A program made the position numbers and the translations under genes. Below, piece after piece: positions 1-10,439 of a stretch of 64,000 bases of DNA (its first letter is position 1; every line of letters begins with the position of its first letter). The DNA is from Reticulascus tulasneorum (taxonomy: Eukaryota > Ascomycota > Sordariomycetes > Glomerellales > Reticulascaceae), in the NCBI GenBank assembly GCA_001557505.1, contig LSAX01000001.1, positions 2,666,001 through 2,730,000 of the forward strand, given 5' to 3'. The notes beneath the pieces were generated by a model, which saw only the letters and a program-made list of their open reading frames with translations, did no database searches and was not told the origin of the DNA.

Positions 1-213
1 CTATATTGTCATAGGGGCACGCCCATATCGTGGCATTAAAGTCCGAACAAAGATGACCGCGTCCAAGGTAGCGGAAGTTATTTCACGACACCCTGGGATT
101 GGCATTTGATAGATCGCGCCATCCAACGGGACGAACCTCTCACCATCAGTTAGCTCTCGCGCTGATGAGAACCTGCTCTTTACTGCGCAGCGACTCTCGG
201 TGCTAGAGGAGCT
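1..213. other. 5' flank of the rhomboid gene
   Basis: No gene is visible here. It probably holds the promoter and 5' leader of the rhomboid protease gene that begins at 214. I see no clear TATA box or other motif. Confidence 0.5.
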
Positions 214-1857
214 ATGAATTTCTCTTCCAGTCTCTTGCCATCGCGATCAGTCCTCCAGCTCGGGCTCCGTGGCTTCTGTCACACGTCGTCCCGAACCACA
301 TTCGGCGCCGGGCCGCCTCGGTTTCTGGCAATATGCCTCCGAATTTCGCAGAGGAATTATAGCTCGCGAGCTGCACAGCAATCATGGCCGGGCATACCAT
401 CTCATCAATCGCCCAGTGTTGCCCCCAGCTACAAGAACCGGCGGTCTTTTACCTCCCGTGACATCCTTAGCCAGTACGAAGACCTACCTCCAGATTACCA
501 AGACAAGCAAGGGTTACCATTTCGCAAGACCGACTTAGAGACACCCGAAGTACTAGCCATATTCGGGACTGGGATAGGCACGGTCGCGGCAAACCAGCTG
601 CTGAAGATATTGCATGGGAGGAGGGTGGCAGGGACATTGGATGATCCGGCTTTTTTTATAAATACGTCGAAATTCACAGCTGAGCAAAAGAGTAAGGCGC
701 TAGAATACCTGCGGAAGACGGTGCCGGCGGACGAGATCGTGAATGCCGGCTTAAGAGCCGAGGATGAGCTCAAAGAGCTTGAGCAACAATTGAGCAATGA
801 TGAGGAGACTAATGGCGATGAGCCAAAGGCTGTTTACAAGCCGGACCCAGTGTACGGACACAGCGTGATAGAGGCGATACGAGCGAAGAATGAGGCAGAG
901 TGGGAGGAGGAGCTCAAACGAAGGGAGGAGGAGAAGAAGCAGGTGGACGTTGCACAGCCGGGGACTCTGATGGCAAATCCGCAGAGACCGAGGGAATTGA
1001 GTCCGCGGATGCAGAAATGGATCGAGAATGCGGGCTCGAAGCTTGAGCAGCCACCAGAGATGACCCACATCGACCGGCTTCTCCCTTCAGCAACAGTCGT
1101 CGTCCTGTTTGTTGGGCTCTGTGTAGCCTTCGCGATGGTCTACAAGCCGCCAAATATCACAGACAGGATGTTCCCAGAGATATCGGCCTCGCACGCCACA
1201 GTCGGAGCTCTGATAGCCTTGAATGTGCTCGTCTGGGGTTTGTGGCGGATCCCGCCGTTCTGGGGCTTCATGAACAAGTACTTTGTGCTCGTTCACGGCC
1301 TGCCGAGGGCAGTCAGCGTGGTAACGAGCAGCTTCTCCCACTCTTCGATCACACATTTGGTCTCCAACATGGTCGGCCTCTGGCTCTTTGGCACGTTCCT
1401 CCACGACGAAATCGGCCGCGGCAACTTTCTCGCCATCTACCTCGCCTCCGGGGCTATCGGCATGCTGGGAAGTCTGTCGATCCTCACTCTCCGTGGCATG
1501 CTCACGCACTCCACCCTCGGAGCATCGGGTGCTGTGTATGGTATCACGACGTCGTATTTCTGGATGCACCGCTTCGACAGCTTCAAGATTCTGGGCCTGC
1601 CGCCGGAGCCCAGGGATGGGCCGCAGGGGCTGGCATTCCTGGGTCTCATTCTTGCACTGCACATCACCTTGCTCTTCGTCAAGAAGACTATCACGATTGA
1701 CCTGTGGTCGCATTTGACGGGCATGGCTACCGGCTTGGTCGGCGTTGAGTGGGTGCAGCGAAGGAACATGGGAAAGACGGAGGAGATAGACGGCAAGACA
1801 AAGGTTGTGAAGCTGGTGAGTGTGGCGGAGCCGACGATAGAAGTGATCGAGAAGTGA
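214..1857 (+). CDS. PCP1: Mitochondrial rhomboid serine protease (PCP1/RBD1-type)
   Basis: Intramembrane serine protease of the mitochondrial inner membrane. In yeast the family cleaves the dynamin-like protein Mgm1 and cytochrome c peroxidase. The 547-residue frame is uninterrupted. The first ~80 residues are rich in Arg and Ser and poor in acidic residues, fitting a presequence. Residues ~180-285 are charged and coiled-coil-like. From ~290 there are several membrane segments with the rhomboid hallmarks: His381 and Asn385 in HLVSN, the nucleophile Ser438 in GASGAVYG, and the catalytic His500 in DLWSHLTG. The first ATG at 214 places the presequence at the N-terminus. No intron is needed. Catalytic residues are all present, so the enzyme should be active. 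The symbol is by family and not by proven orthology. Confidence 0.93.
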   Translation: MNFSSSLLPSRSVLQLGLRGFCHTSSRTTFGAGPPRFLAICLRISQRNYSSRAAQQSWPGIPSHQSPSVAPSYKNRRSFTSRDILSQYEDLPPDYQDKQGLPFRKTDLETPEVLAIFGTGIGTVAANQLLKILHGRRVAGTLDDPAFFINTSKFTAEQKSKALEYLRKTVPADEIVNAGLRAEDELKELEQQLSNDEETNGDEPKAVYKPDPVYGHSVIEAIRAKNEAEWEEELKRREEEKKQVDVAQPGTLMANPQRPRELSPRMQKWIENAGSKLEQPPEMTHIDRLLPSATVVVLFVGLCVAFAMVYKPPNITDRMFPEISASHATVGALIALNVLVWGLWRIPPFWGFMNKYFVLVHGLPRAVSVVTSSFSHSSITHLVSNMVGLWLFGTFLHDEIGRGNFLAIYLASGAIGMLGSLSILTLRGMLTHSTLGASGAVYGITTSYFWMHRFDSFKILGLPPEPRDGPQGLAFLGLILALHITLLFVKKTITIDLWSHLTGMATGLVGVEWVQRRNMGKTEEIDGKTKVVKLVSVAEPTIEVIEK

Positions 1858-2345
1858 AGGGCGAAATAGAGCAGAGCTGTATACTATCGTCACATATACT
1901 GTATAGTACACAAACACAACACTACCTTCTTCATTCGGGGGGTGGAGAGAGTGAGGCATCCAAAATCAGCCCCCATGAAGCAACTCTACACACGTCCTGA
2001 ATCTCGGCCGAACCGTGCTTGTGAAAAGGAGCATCCCTCGGGAAATCTGCCAACAGCACAACTTTATCTCGACAGTGCCTTCTACCCATGGAACTACCAT
2101 CGCTACTGACGGCGAGCAGATGGCCGAGAGCGGAGCCTGCGATGGAGAACTTCTGTGGGCCTAAGCCGTTGTTGTTCTCAACAACCCCTCTTGCTGGTCC
2201 ATTAGGCACCTCTCAATTATCAATCTCCTTCCAACCCGTATTTATTGACTGCCAAGATCCCGTATCCCGACCTGGTGGTACCCAATCGTCATCTCGACTA
2301 AAACGCGGCCCTGGCTCATCCCTCTATGCCTCGCAATGATTGCTG
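1858..2345. other. Spacer between the rhomboid gene and the Zn2Cys6 regulator
   Basis: 3' end of the rhomboid transcript and promoter/leader of the regulator starting at 2346. A short frame at 2088-2336 opens with ATG and ends just before the regulator ATG. It is not recognisable as a protein but could act as an upstream ORF. Confidence 0.4.
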
Positions 2346-4108
2346 ATGCCTTCATCCGCAATGTCGGCGGCTCGAGCAAGAGCTAGACGGGTCACCCAGG
2401 CCTGTGATTTCTGCCATCGACGCGGCCTCAAATGTAAAGTCGCACCTCAAGACCAGATCCAAGGGGCCATCTTGTCGTCCTGCTTCACCTGCATCGAGTA
2501 CGGCCAGGAATGCACTCGCCGTCGCGAGCCGAAAAAGCGCGGCACCAAGCCTCGAGGAGGGCTGGTCGCATCTTCAAGCCATTCGAGTAAGAAGAGCCAA
2601 GATGGCCTGTTGCTCGGTGAGCGCTTCGGTGCTGTTTCACCATCGGCAACTATCGAAGCTTCGATATCCTTTACGATTGGGAACCGGAAGACAATTACTG
2701 CGCTGCTTGACGTCTACCTCGATACAATTCACCCAACGTAGGGCTCTTTGGTTCCCATGCTATGCTGTTATCACTGACATCAGACAGCTTTCCTTTCTTT
2801 TGTGAACGCGAGATTTGGGTTGGCTGGCGGGATGGATCCTTTCCCAGTAGCGCTTCAGATTACATGACCCTTATGTGTATGTGCGCATTGAGCGCCCAGC
2901 ATGTGGGTAACGGGGCCTTGTTCACTGATAACACGCCGTCGGAACCCGCGACTTTCGCACAGGACTATCTGACCGAGGCGATACGCCTTGTTCCAATGGA
3001 CTTTGAAGACCCTGACATAAACCTCATCAGGTCCTACGGTTTTCTAGCGCTTCTGGGAGCCCAGAATGGCAACAGCGCCATGGCGCAGAAGTACCTTGGC
3101 CTGTATCATGGCATATGTGCGCAGGTCAACCTGCACGACGAATCCAGGTGGCCGGCGGGAATTAGTGACTGCGATAGAGAAGTCAGGCGACGGGTCTGGT
3201 GGGCCATGTACCGGCTCGAGGTACATACTGCCTGCGTGCTCGGGAATCTCATACGCTGCTCCGAAGCTCAATGCAATGTTGGTTATCCATCCGGCCTTCA
3301 CCATCCCGCTTTCATACCGGGCCGGGACGGCGAGTACGAGGATTGGTTCGCGGGGTGGAATTCTACGACTGATTTATACCGGGTGTTGGAACATGCAATT
3401 TCCGACTTTCGAGCGCAGCATCGGTCCCGGGCGTCAATACTCCGAGACCAAGAGAGCGCGACAACGGCTTCTGTCGTGGAGCGGCTCTCTAGAATACAGG
3501 AAGATCTACTTCCTCAATTCGGTGTTGCTTCTTCCCGGTCTTCTGACAGCGGCAAGAATCGTTGTGGGTTTCAGGCGTCGAACATTTTATGCACGATTCA
3601 TCTTGCTCGCATGATATCCTCCATCTCAGGTGACAGCAGCCTTCAAACCGCCTGCCAGACAGCCCGCGATATGATGGCCAAGATGAGCACCATCCCATTG
3701 GAGTACATCCGTGCGGTTGGTTCACCCCTGCTTCAGCAGTTAGCCGGAGTTGGGCACATGCTTGCCGGGGTTGCCAGCAAGCACCGGCTCTCCCAGGTTG
3801 ATTACAGCCAGTTCAGGAGCGTTCTTACGTCCATCGTCCAGTTCCTGGCGCAGCTCAAAGAATACAACACTACAGCAGCTACAGCAGAGCTGAGACTAGC
3901 AGCACAGCTGGCAGACTTGGATAGGCACATGATGAGCAACACCCCGGATGAGAGTACCGTGGTAGAAGACATCTGCTTGGATAGCGAACCACTTGCCTGG
4001 TCGCCGTACCTTGATCAGTTCTTCCCGGACCCCAGCAGTGACATGGATGTCTTTTCTGCGAATCTGCTGCAAAGCTTCACTTGGCCTTACCAGCCCATAA
4101 CTTCTTGA
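2346..4108 (+). CDS. Zn2Cys6 fungal transcription factor
   Basis: Nuclear binuclear-zinc-cluster regulator. Model: join(2346..2737, 2788..4108), 570 aa. The 50-bp intron 2738-2787 has a CTGAC branch site and ACAG acceptor, and splicing restores HPTFPFFCER, a motif common at the start of the fungal_trans domain. The zinc cluster lies near the N-terminus (Cys20, 23, 30, 46, 49, 56), followed by a basic linker KKRGTKPRGG. The third spacing is 15 residues, longer than most. The remainder is the alpha-helical middle homology region, with the motif RRRVWWAMYRLE. The TTG codon at 2340 is in frame, but ATG 2346 is the better start. It converges with the 2OG oxygenase gene, with 67 bp between stops. 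Targets are unknown; neighbours suggest local pathway control (inference). Confidence 0.9.
2738..2787 (+). other. Intron of the Zn2Cys6 gene
   Basis: GT at 2738, AG at 2786-2787, 50 bp, with CTGAC at 2774 as likely branch site. Removal joins two different frames and gives a continuous family-like sequence. Confidence 0.88.
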
Positions 4109-4175
4109 ATATATATTGCCGTTGAGGCTCCAATTTCAAATATTTACAGAAACCCATAGGGTCTATCCTTTCAGA

Positions 4176-5364
4176 TCACGTCTCTTTGGCGAATTTCGAA
4201 TTCCAGCTGTTCGTTTGCTTCTGCTTGTTTGTCCTCCAGGCATAGTACTCGCCGCCTGTCATGAGCGGGTATTTCATCGGGTTGTTTTCGTCTGTACATG
4301 TGGGAACAGGCTCCAAGAGTTTTTGCCTATCGAACCCGAAGAAGAACGGTGCCGAGTACCTCTCTTTCCCGCTCGTGTTGATTACGCGGTGAATGGTCGA
4401 GACGAAGAAGTCGTTAGTCTGCCTCATGAAGCTATCGGCAATATTCACCACGAGCGAACCTGGTATCGGCTCCGCTTTGACCCAGTTCCCAGACTTGCTT
4501 AGAACCTCAAGACCACCAGCTGAGTCCTGGGTGACGATCGTGAAGCATTCGACGTCCGTGTGGGCACCGATCCCGTTTTGTTCGTCTATCGAGTGCTTCT
4601 GTTCTGGGTAGTGGAGGATTCGCATACCGGCCTCTGGTCGCCGCACATAGTCATCGAAATGGTCTTCTGGGAGATGGAGAGCCAGTGCGAATATGCGGGT
4701 CAGCCGACGGGCCATCCGCAGAAGCTGCGTGTGGTATGCGTAAAGCTCATCGCGGAAGCCCGGGAGATCTGAAGGCCAAATGCTCACAGAAGGCTCATTG
4801 GTGTCCACTGCCTCGGGGTCCTCTGTTGAGTCGTAGGCCCAATTGAACGCCTCACTCAAGTCTGCTCGCGCGTTAGCGGATACCGTTGTTGTGCGTTGCT
4901 CTCCGTATGCCTACCCTGACGCTTCCAGCCGTTTCTGTTATAGCATTCCATGGGGTGGAAGCCAACATACTCGTTTGGGACCAGACCGGTAAAGACTTCC
5001 ATCTTCTTCTCCTCGGGGAGGGAAAAGAAGCGCTTTGCCTGCTCCATGACTCCATCCACATACTTCTCGTTGATACCCTGAGAATCTCTTTGTTAGCCGC
5101 ATGGCAGTGATAGATAGTGGGATATCAATGGTTTACATGGTTGATCAGATAGAAGAAACCAATCTTGCGCGAAGCATCTCGTATCTCTTGTGCTACAGCT
5201 TGACGATCCCCCACCCTTTCACTCCAGATTCTTGATGCGTCGATGACCGGGATCTTCTCCAAAGTGCTTGAGATATTTGAGTTGAAACTAAAGACCGTCC
5301 CATTCTGGAGAGTTACGGTCGTTGGCATGGTGGCCGCTTTAGCAACCGTGATGATTTGAGACAT
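4176..5364 (-). CDS. 2-oxoglutarate/Fe(II)-dependent oxygenase (isopenicillin N synthase-like fold)
   Basis: Soluble non-haem iron oxygenase that uses 2-oxoglutarate and O2. Model: complement(join(4176..4861, 4915..5077, 5137..5364)), 358 aa; introns of 53 and 59 bp. Splicing yields GFFYLINHGINEKYVDG (DIOX_N domain) and KRQDLSEAFNWAYD. The C-terminal half carries the metal triad His231-x-Asp233 (GAHTDVE) and His288 (STIHRVIN), plus Arg298-x-Ser300 (RYS) for 2-oxoglutarate. All key residues are present. The nearest well-known fungal relatives of this fold include thymine 7-hydroxylase and gibberellin/flavonoid-type oxygenases, and the substrate cannot be read from sequence. It is divergent from the NCS1 permease (768 bp between starts), which may share control. 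A role in nucleobase oxidation is inference from that neighbour. Confidence 0.9.
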
Positions 5365-6132
5365 TCTGGCAGTGGAGACGAAAAAGATGAAAGGGATATA
5401 GCCGAGCTCAGTGTAGCTTGGGTCTGTGTAACTATCTTACTTGTTTTATTAAACGCCAACACTGTGGCAAAACATCATGAACCCGACAGAAATCCGTTCA
5501 AAATCCCCCTCAAGAAACCCCATGCCTATCCTCGACCTATGAATGGCGCGATTCATTCTGCTCGCATCTGGAAGAACTGCTAAACTGAAAAGACCATGAA
5601 ATGTACTGATTCATCAATCCGTAGAATATCTAAGGGACTAAACTGCTAAACTGCAAAACTGCCGAACTAAGGGAAAACTCATTAGAGTATCCGTATTGGA
5701 CGACAACCATGACTAGTATCGGGACTCCCAAGCACAGATTCTGAGATTAGAAGTCCCCCTAACTAGTGCCGCCCCGGCAATTCTCTATCTCGTGGATCCC
5801 AGCCCCGGAAACATTGTTTTCTTATCGAGAGTCTCCGCCAATGGCCGCGCACCCGTTACAATACAAACATGTTTGTCTTGGGAGGTTTCTGGGCGCTTTT
5901 CTTTATCGAAGCCAGTTCGATAGCATGATTCGTAAAAACCGGTCTACATCAAAAAGAATCGTTCAAAACTCGAGGGAGAGAAACTTTTCTATAAGAGACG
6001 TTGGTCACTCGGGATGAAGAGGTAGAGAGCAGCAACCCAGCAACCCAGCAACCCAGCAACCCCTTCTCTCCGTTTACACATACGCCGCCTCCCGTTCCAT
6101 CACGTCTAGTGTAAGCCGGGGTGCAACAGACC
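5365..6132. promoter_or_regulatory. Divergent promoter region, oxygenase / NCS1 permease
   Basis: The 768-bp gap lies between two divergently transcribed genes. A TATA-like CTATAAGAG sits near 5990-5998 upstream of the permease. Four tandem copies of an AGCAACCC-type unit lie in its likely leader. No other gene is seen. Confidence 0.5.
6031..6062. repeat. Tandem 8-bp repeat in the permease leader
   Basis: About four head-to-tail copies of AGCAACCC, ~70 bp before the ATG at 6133. Confidence 0.9.
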
Positions 6133-7938
6133 ATGGCATCCAAGACGAGTCTTACCAAGCGCCTGATCAGGCGCCTGGAAGTCAACCGGGACATAGACGC
6201 GGATGTGGATATTTACGTAAACAAGGACACCCGCCCATTGCCTCCTTCTCGACGGCAATATGGCCCGTGGGAGTTCGTCGGCTTGTGGATGGTCACGGGG
6301 TCGTTCAATGTCGGAGGATGGACCACCGGCTCTTCCCTCTTCTCGCTTGGCCTCAATGTTTGGGTAAGCAGCAAGCCATGTACCGAGATGATTAGGGCGC
6401 CCAAAGCTGACAGCGGAGTAGCAATCCATGCTGGCAATCATCATTGCCCATACGTTCGTGGGACTTGTATGCGTAGCCGGCGGCCATCCTGGCGCAAAGT
6501 GGCACATCGGGTTTCCCTTGTGGATGAAGCAGAACTGGGGAATTTGGGGCTACCTTTTCCCGATGGTACGCCGACGTTATGATTCATTAGGTCCGTGAAG
6601 CATACTGACATATTCCAGGCCATCCGAGTATTCTTGTCATTTGTCTGGACATCTACCAACGTCTGGTACGGCAGCCAGTGCCTCAGAGTCCTCCTTACCT
6701 GCATATGGCCGTCCTTTCTCAACCTTAACACCGAGCTCGCCGCCGGAACCATGAAGGTCTACGACTTGGTATCATTCATCCTCTACATCCTCCTCTGTCT
6801 GCCCCTCATGTGGTTCAGTCCCGAAAACTACCGCAAGCCCTTCCTCTTCGCCTCCACCACAGTCGCCACAACGGTGTTTTCCCTCCTAATCTGGTCCACC
6901 GTGCGCACCGGGGGCGGCGGCGCACTGCTCAACGACCCCAGCGGCGTGGTCGGTGTCAGTCCAGCCACGGGTGGTAAGCTCGGCTGGGCGTTCGTCACGG
7001 CGGTCACGGCCAACATTGGCGGCATCGCTACACACATGTGGTCGCAGTCGGATTACACGCGGTATGCACGAAAGCCCGGCGACCAGGTTCTGGCCCAGCT
7101 GGTTATGGTGCCTCTGGGGACAATTGTTGTGGCGTGCATCGGCATCGTCTGCACCTCGTGCGCCGCAACGCTCTACCCAGAGGAGAAGCGCCTTCTTTGG
7201 CAGCCGTACGCCTTTCTCGACGCTGTTCGGAAGTACGAGGACAACCAAGGCGCGCGAGCAGGCGTCGCCTTCGCCAGTATAGCTTTTATGTTCTCACAGT
7301 TCGGCATGGTTGTCGCTTCCAATGCCGTCGTTGCGGGCATCGATCTCGCCGCGCTGTTGCCCCGTTGGTTCACCGTCCGTCGCGGGGGCTACGTGACCAT
7401 TCTTTTCGTCTTCGTCATGCAGCCGTGGTCGCTTCTCAACAGCGCCACCAATTTTTTGACCGTGGTGGGCAGTTTCAACGTCTTCCTCGGCCCGTTGATG
7501 GGTATCATGTTTGCGGATTATTTCCTTCTCCGCAAGACGACCATAAAACTCACGGACCTGTACGGGAGCTCGACCAGGAGCATTTACTGGTACAGCAAGG
7601 GCTGGAACTGGCGCTGTGTAGTCGCGTGGCCCATGGGCGTGTGGTTCCTGATGCCAGGCCTGGCGCAACGGGCAGTTGAACCCGGTGCAATCTGGGCGGG
7701 TTGGACGAGGCTGTACCAGCTGTCCTGGTTCCTGGGATGTATCGTCTCTGGGCTCACGTATCTGGCGCTGGATCACTTCTGGCCTATGCCGGAGAAGCTG
7801 GCCGTTGATGACTTAGATGTCTTCGGGACGTTTAGCGAGACGCCCGTACTTCATGGAGTCGGGTCGCCAGATGTCGAGTCCCTGGCTGGGTCTGCTGATG
7901 AGAAGGCACCGATAGAGGAGAAGGTGCAGACTGTGTAA
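6133..7938 (+). CDS. NCS1 family nucleobase/cation symporter
   Basis: Plasma-membrane permease of the nucleobase:cation symporter-1 family (uracil, allantoin, purines, thiamine and similar substrates). Model: join(6133..6363, 6422..6565, 6619..7938), 564 aa, both introns phase 0 (58 and 53 bp). Family signs are the N-terminal WEFVGLWMVTGSFNVGGWTTGSS segment, about twelve hydrophobic segments, HPGAKWHIGFPLWMKQNWGIWGYLFP, and TAVTANIGGIATHMWSQSDYTRYARKPGDQ, followed by the NAVVAGIDLAALLPRWFTVRRGGY region. The start is the first ATG; an in-frame GTG 12 bp upstream is not used. The C-terminal tail is acidic and cytosolic. The exact substrate is not readable: both Fur-type and Fcy-type members share these motifs. 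It neighbours an Fe(II) oxygenase and a zinc-cluster regulator. Confidence 0.93.
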
Positions 7939-8877
7939 TGCCATGATTCATGATTGTCTGTCTACTACATTTTGTCCAAAATTAGATTCCATTGAGCAGC
8001 TTGCTGCCAATTCGGCTTGATTTGCTGTATTTTATCAATACAGACATGCTCTTTGATCAGAGAGAAGATTTACTATCGTCTTTTTAAACTTTAGTAATAT
8101 CTGCATTTTCATAGGCTTTTGGCAACGGCCCGGTCCGCTCACATCCAGTCGCAACCCCCCAGTCCAATCCAAACAAAACGCCGCATGCAAGGACCCGATA
8201 TCCAGATTTAGAAGCTAAAATCCTTTGTTTTCGGAGTCGGACATCCTTCCGGGCACGCCTCATTACTGTCCAGCTATACGAGCAGAAACTAGAACCAGGT
8301 ATCCGGCGCTGCTGGGCACAATCTCGATCGTTGGATCGATCACGAAAGAGCCGTCCCGCTATTGAGAGAGCGAGGAGAAGCCCACAGACCGGGATATCGG
8401 GGACCAAAAAACGAGTTCCCCGGAGATGAGGTGTTTGTGACGGCCCTTTGACACGCGATTATAAATACAGCACCAACTGCATTAGAAACGTGGCCTAATA
8501 TGGCCTGTTGCAGGCTGCATGGCACTCTTCTCTAGCATGATGACTGGTCACGAGGGTCACTGGGTTGCGGTAAAAGCGAGCAAACGCAATCATGACAGAC
8601 AATCGGGTAGCACAGAAGGTCTCTCCGCCCACACAATGAAATAAGCACATTGATGAAATAAGAAACATTGAACACAAGATCAACCATCCCTGACATCCTT
8701 TCTCTCTGTCGTACGACATGACATGCAGATGACTTTGAAACCAACATATCCCTGGAAGCGCTCATGAGCATTTGAACGCAGGACGCGATACAAAAATGAG
8801 ATGAATAAGAGCAGGGGGAATCCCTTGCATGGCCAGAACAGGCTTGCTTTGGTCGAGAGAAACTAATTGACCCATTA
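7939..8877. other. Convergent spacer, NCS1 permease / MFS transporter
   Basis: 939 bp between two convergent stops. The first ~100 bp are AT-rich and fit 3' UTR. The rest holds only short frames with no recognisable protein. Confidence 0.5.
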
Positions 8878-10439
8878 TCACACCTTCACACCCCATCTCC
8901 AACGTCGTCCCATGTGGAGCCATCGCACCACCAGGCAACTCAAGAGCGCAAGGGAGAGGAGCATGCCCAGGAAACCAATCATCCACTTAGTGCGCCCGCC
9001 TGTTCCATTTCCCAGGATAGTTTGACTCATTGGATTGGCGATAAGGGTAGCGACGCTGACGACCGTGTAACAGCTCCCGATGTAAGTACCACTTTCGTGT
9101 GTATCACATAGCCCTCCTATACAGGTGGCACCAGTGGAAACAAAACTCCCCGTACCAAAGCCAAGTAAGAAACTGGAAATATATAAGGCTGCAGCAGAAC
9201 TCTCCCCGAATGGCAGCCAGATAATAAGCATTGTCGCTAGTGTTATGATAGTCATGGCAATGGTCACATTGAAAGATCCGAACTTGTCCGTCAAGTAACC
9301 AGGGATGATTCTCCCAAATGTTGAGCCACTGCATATGTAGGTCAGTGTCTACGCAATCCTAGGTAGTGTTGATTGGATAGCCCTTACAAACTAAACACCA
9401 GCGTGAGCCAAAATACATCGCCAAGCTTGACAATGGAAGCGTAAGTGGGGAGTAGCCCCCATGCAACGAAGAGCACCATCTCGAAGCCTTCATAAGATTA
9501 AGATTTGGTACTTAGTACTTGGTTAGATCAGGGGAACTTACCGCATATACTAAGGGTGAGAAGTATGAAATCTAGTCTCCGAAAACAAGAGACTTCAAAG
9601 ATCCTACCTCCCGGTGGCTTGAGGACCCGCGGCTCGATCAAGGCGCACCCAATAACCAAAAATGTAGCAAGAATTGCAAATAGGGTCAGCGTGGTGGCCA
9701 TCCAAGCAAGCCTCTGCATGGTGAACTTGAAAACAACTGAGAAGAATATGCCGCCTACGCCAGCACCCATGGTGGTAAGGCCCATAGCAAGACCTTTTCT
9801 TCGTTCAAACCAGTGATTTACTACAGCTAACGCTGTGGTCGTCAGAATTGCTTGGATCTGGTTAGCAAGCCATTTGTAGTATGAATATCTCACGGCTTAC
9901 AAGCTCCAACCCCGGCAACGATGAAGCAAATCATGAAATGCGAATACTGAGTACAGAAAGCTAGCCCGAGGAAAGATAGAGAATAAATAACAGCGCCTGG
10001 CGTCATCAGCCACTTGGAACCATATTTATCGAAGAGAGCGCCGAAGAAAGCGCCAAGTGATATTGTGAGGAAGCCGAACACCGAGATAATCCACGAAATG
10101 TCGGTATTGGAACTGTCCCTGAGCTGATTTTGCTTCCAGTAGACCTGAAATATGCCAACAGTCGACATCAGCCCAAAGGTGGGGATCATTGTGGCAATAG
10201 CTCCAAGTAGGACACACCAAGCGCGCCAACCACCGTCAATAGGCTCAGAGGAAAGAAGAAGAGATAGGCGATCGGAGGAGTGGTGTGTCACAGCATGTTG
10301 AGTGGCTGGCAGCTCAGGAGGCTTTCGAAACGATGGCTGAGTGGCTTGCAGTTCTGAATGGCGCAGTCTACACGGGTCATTCCATCAGTTCTCATATATG
10401 CGAGCAGTATAGACAAGCAGGGATCGCGACTTACTCCAT
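8878..10439 (-). CDS. Monocarboxylate-transporter-like MFS permease
   Basis: Twelve-segment major facilitator of the fungal MCT-like group; substrate unknown. Model: complement(join(8878..9328, 9388..9487, 9542..9850, 9901..10367, 10435..10439)), 443 aa; introns of 59, 54, 50 and 67 bp. Family marks are EPIDGGWRAWCVLLGA before TM1, the loop GALFDKYGSKW, NHWFERRKGLAMGLTTMGAGVGG, and STFGRIIPGYLTDKFG after the long central loop. The frame opens only with GTG at 10291. A 5-nt first coding exon (ATGGA) spliced with a perfect GTAAGT donor to 10367 gives MELRHSELQATQP and joins the frame exactly. That start is inferred. Neighbours suggest a small-metabolite exporter or importer. Confidence 0.88.

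Noticed and set aside
1087..1959. 290-codon open frame on the minus strand opposite the rhomboid gene
   Set aside because: Antisense shadow of a strongly conserved gene; composition His/Arg-rich with no domain.
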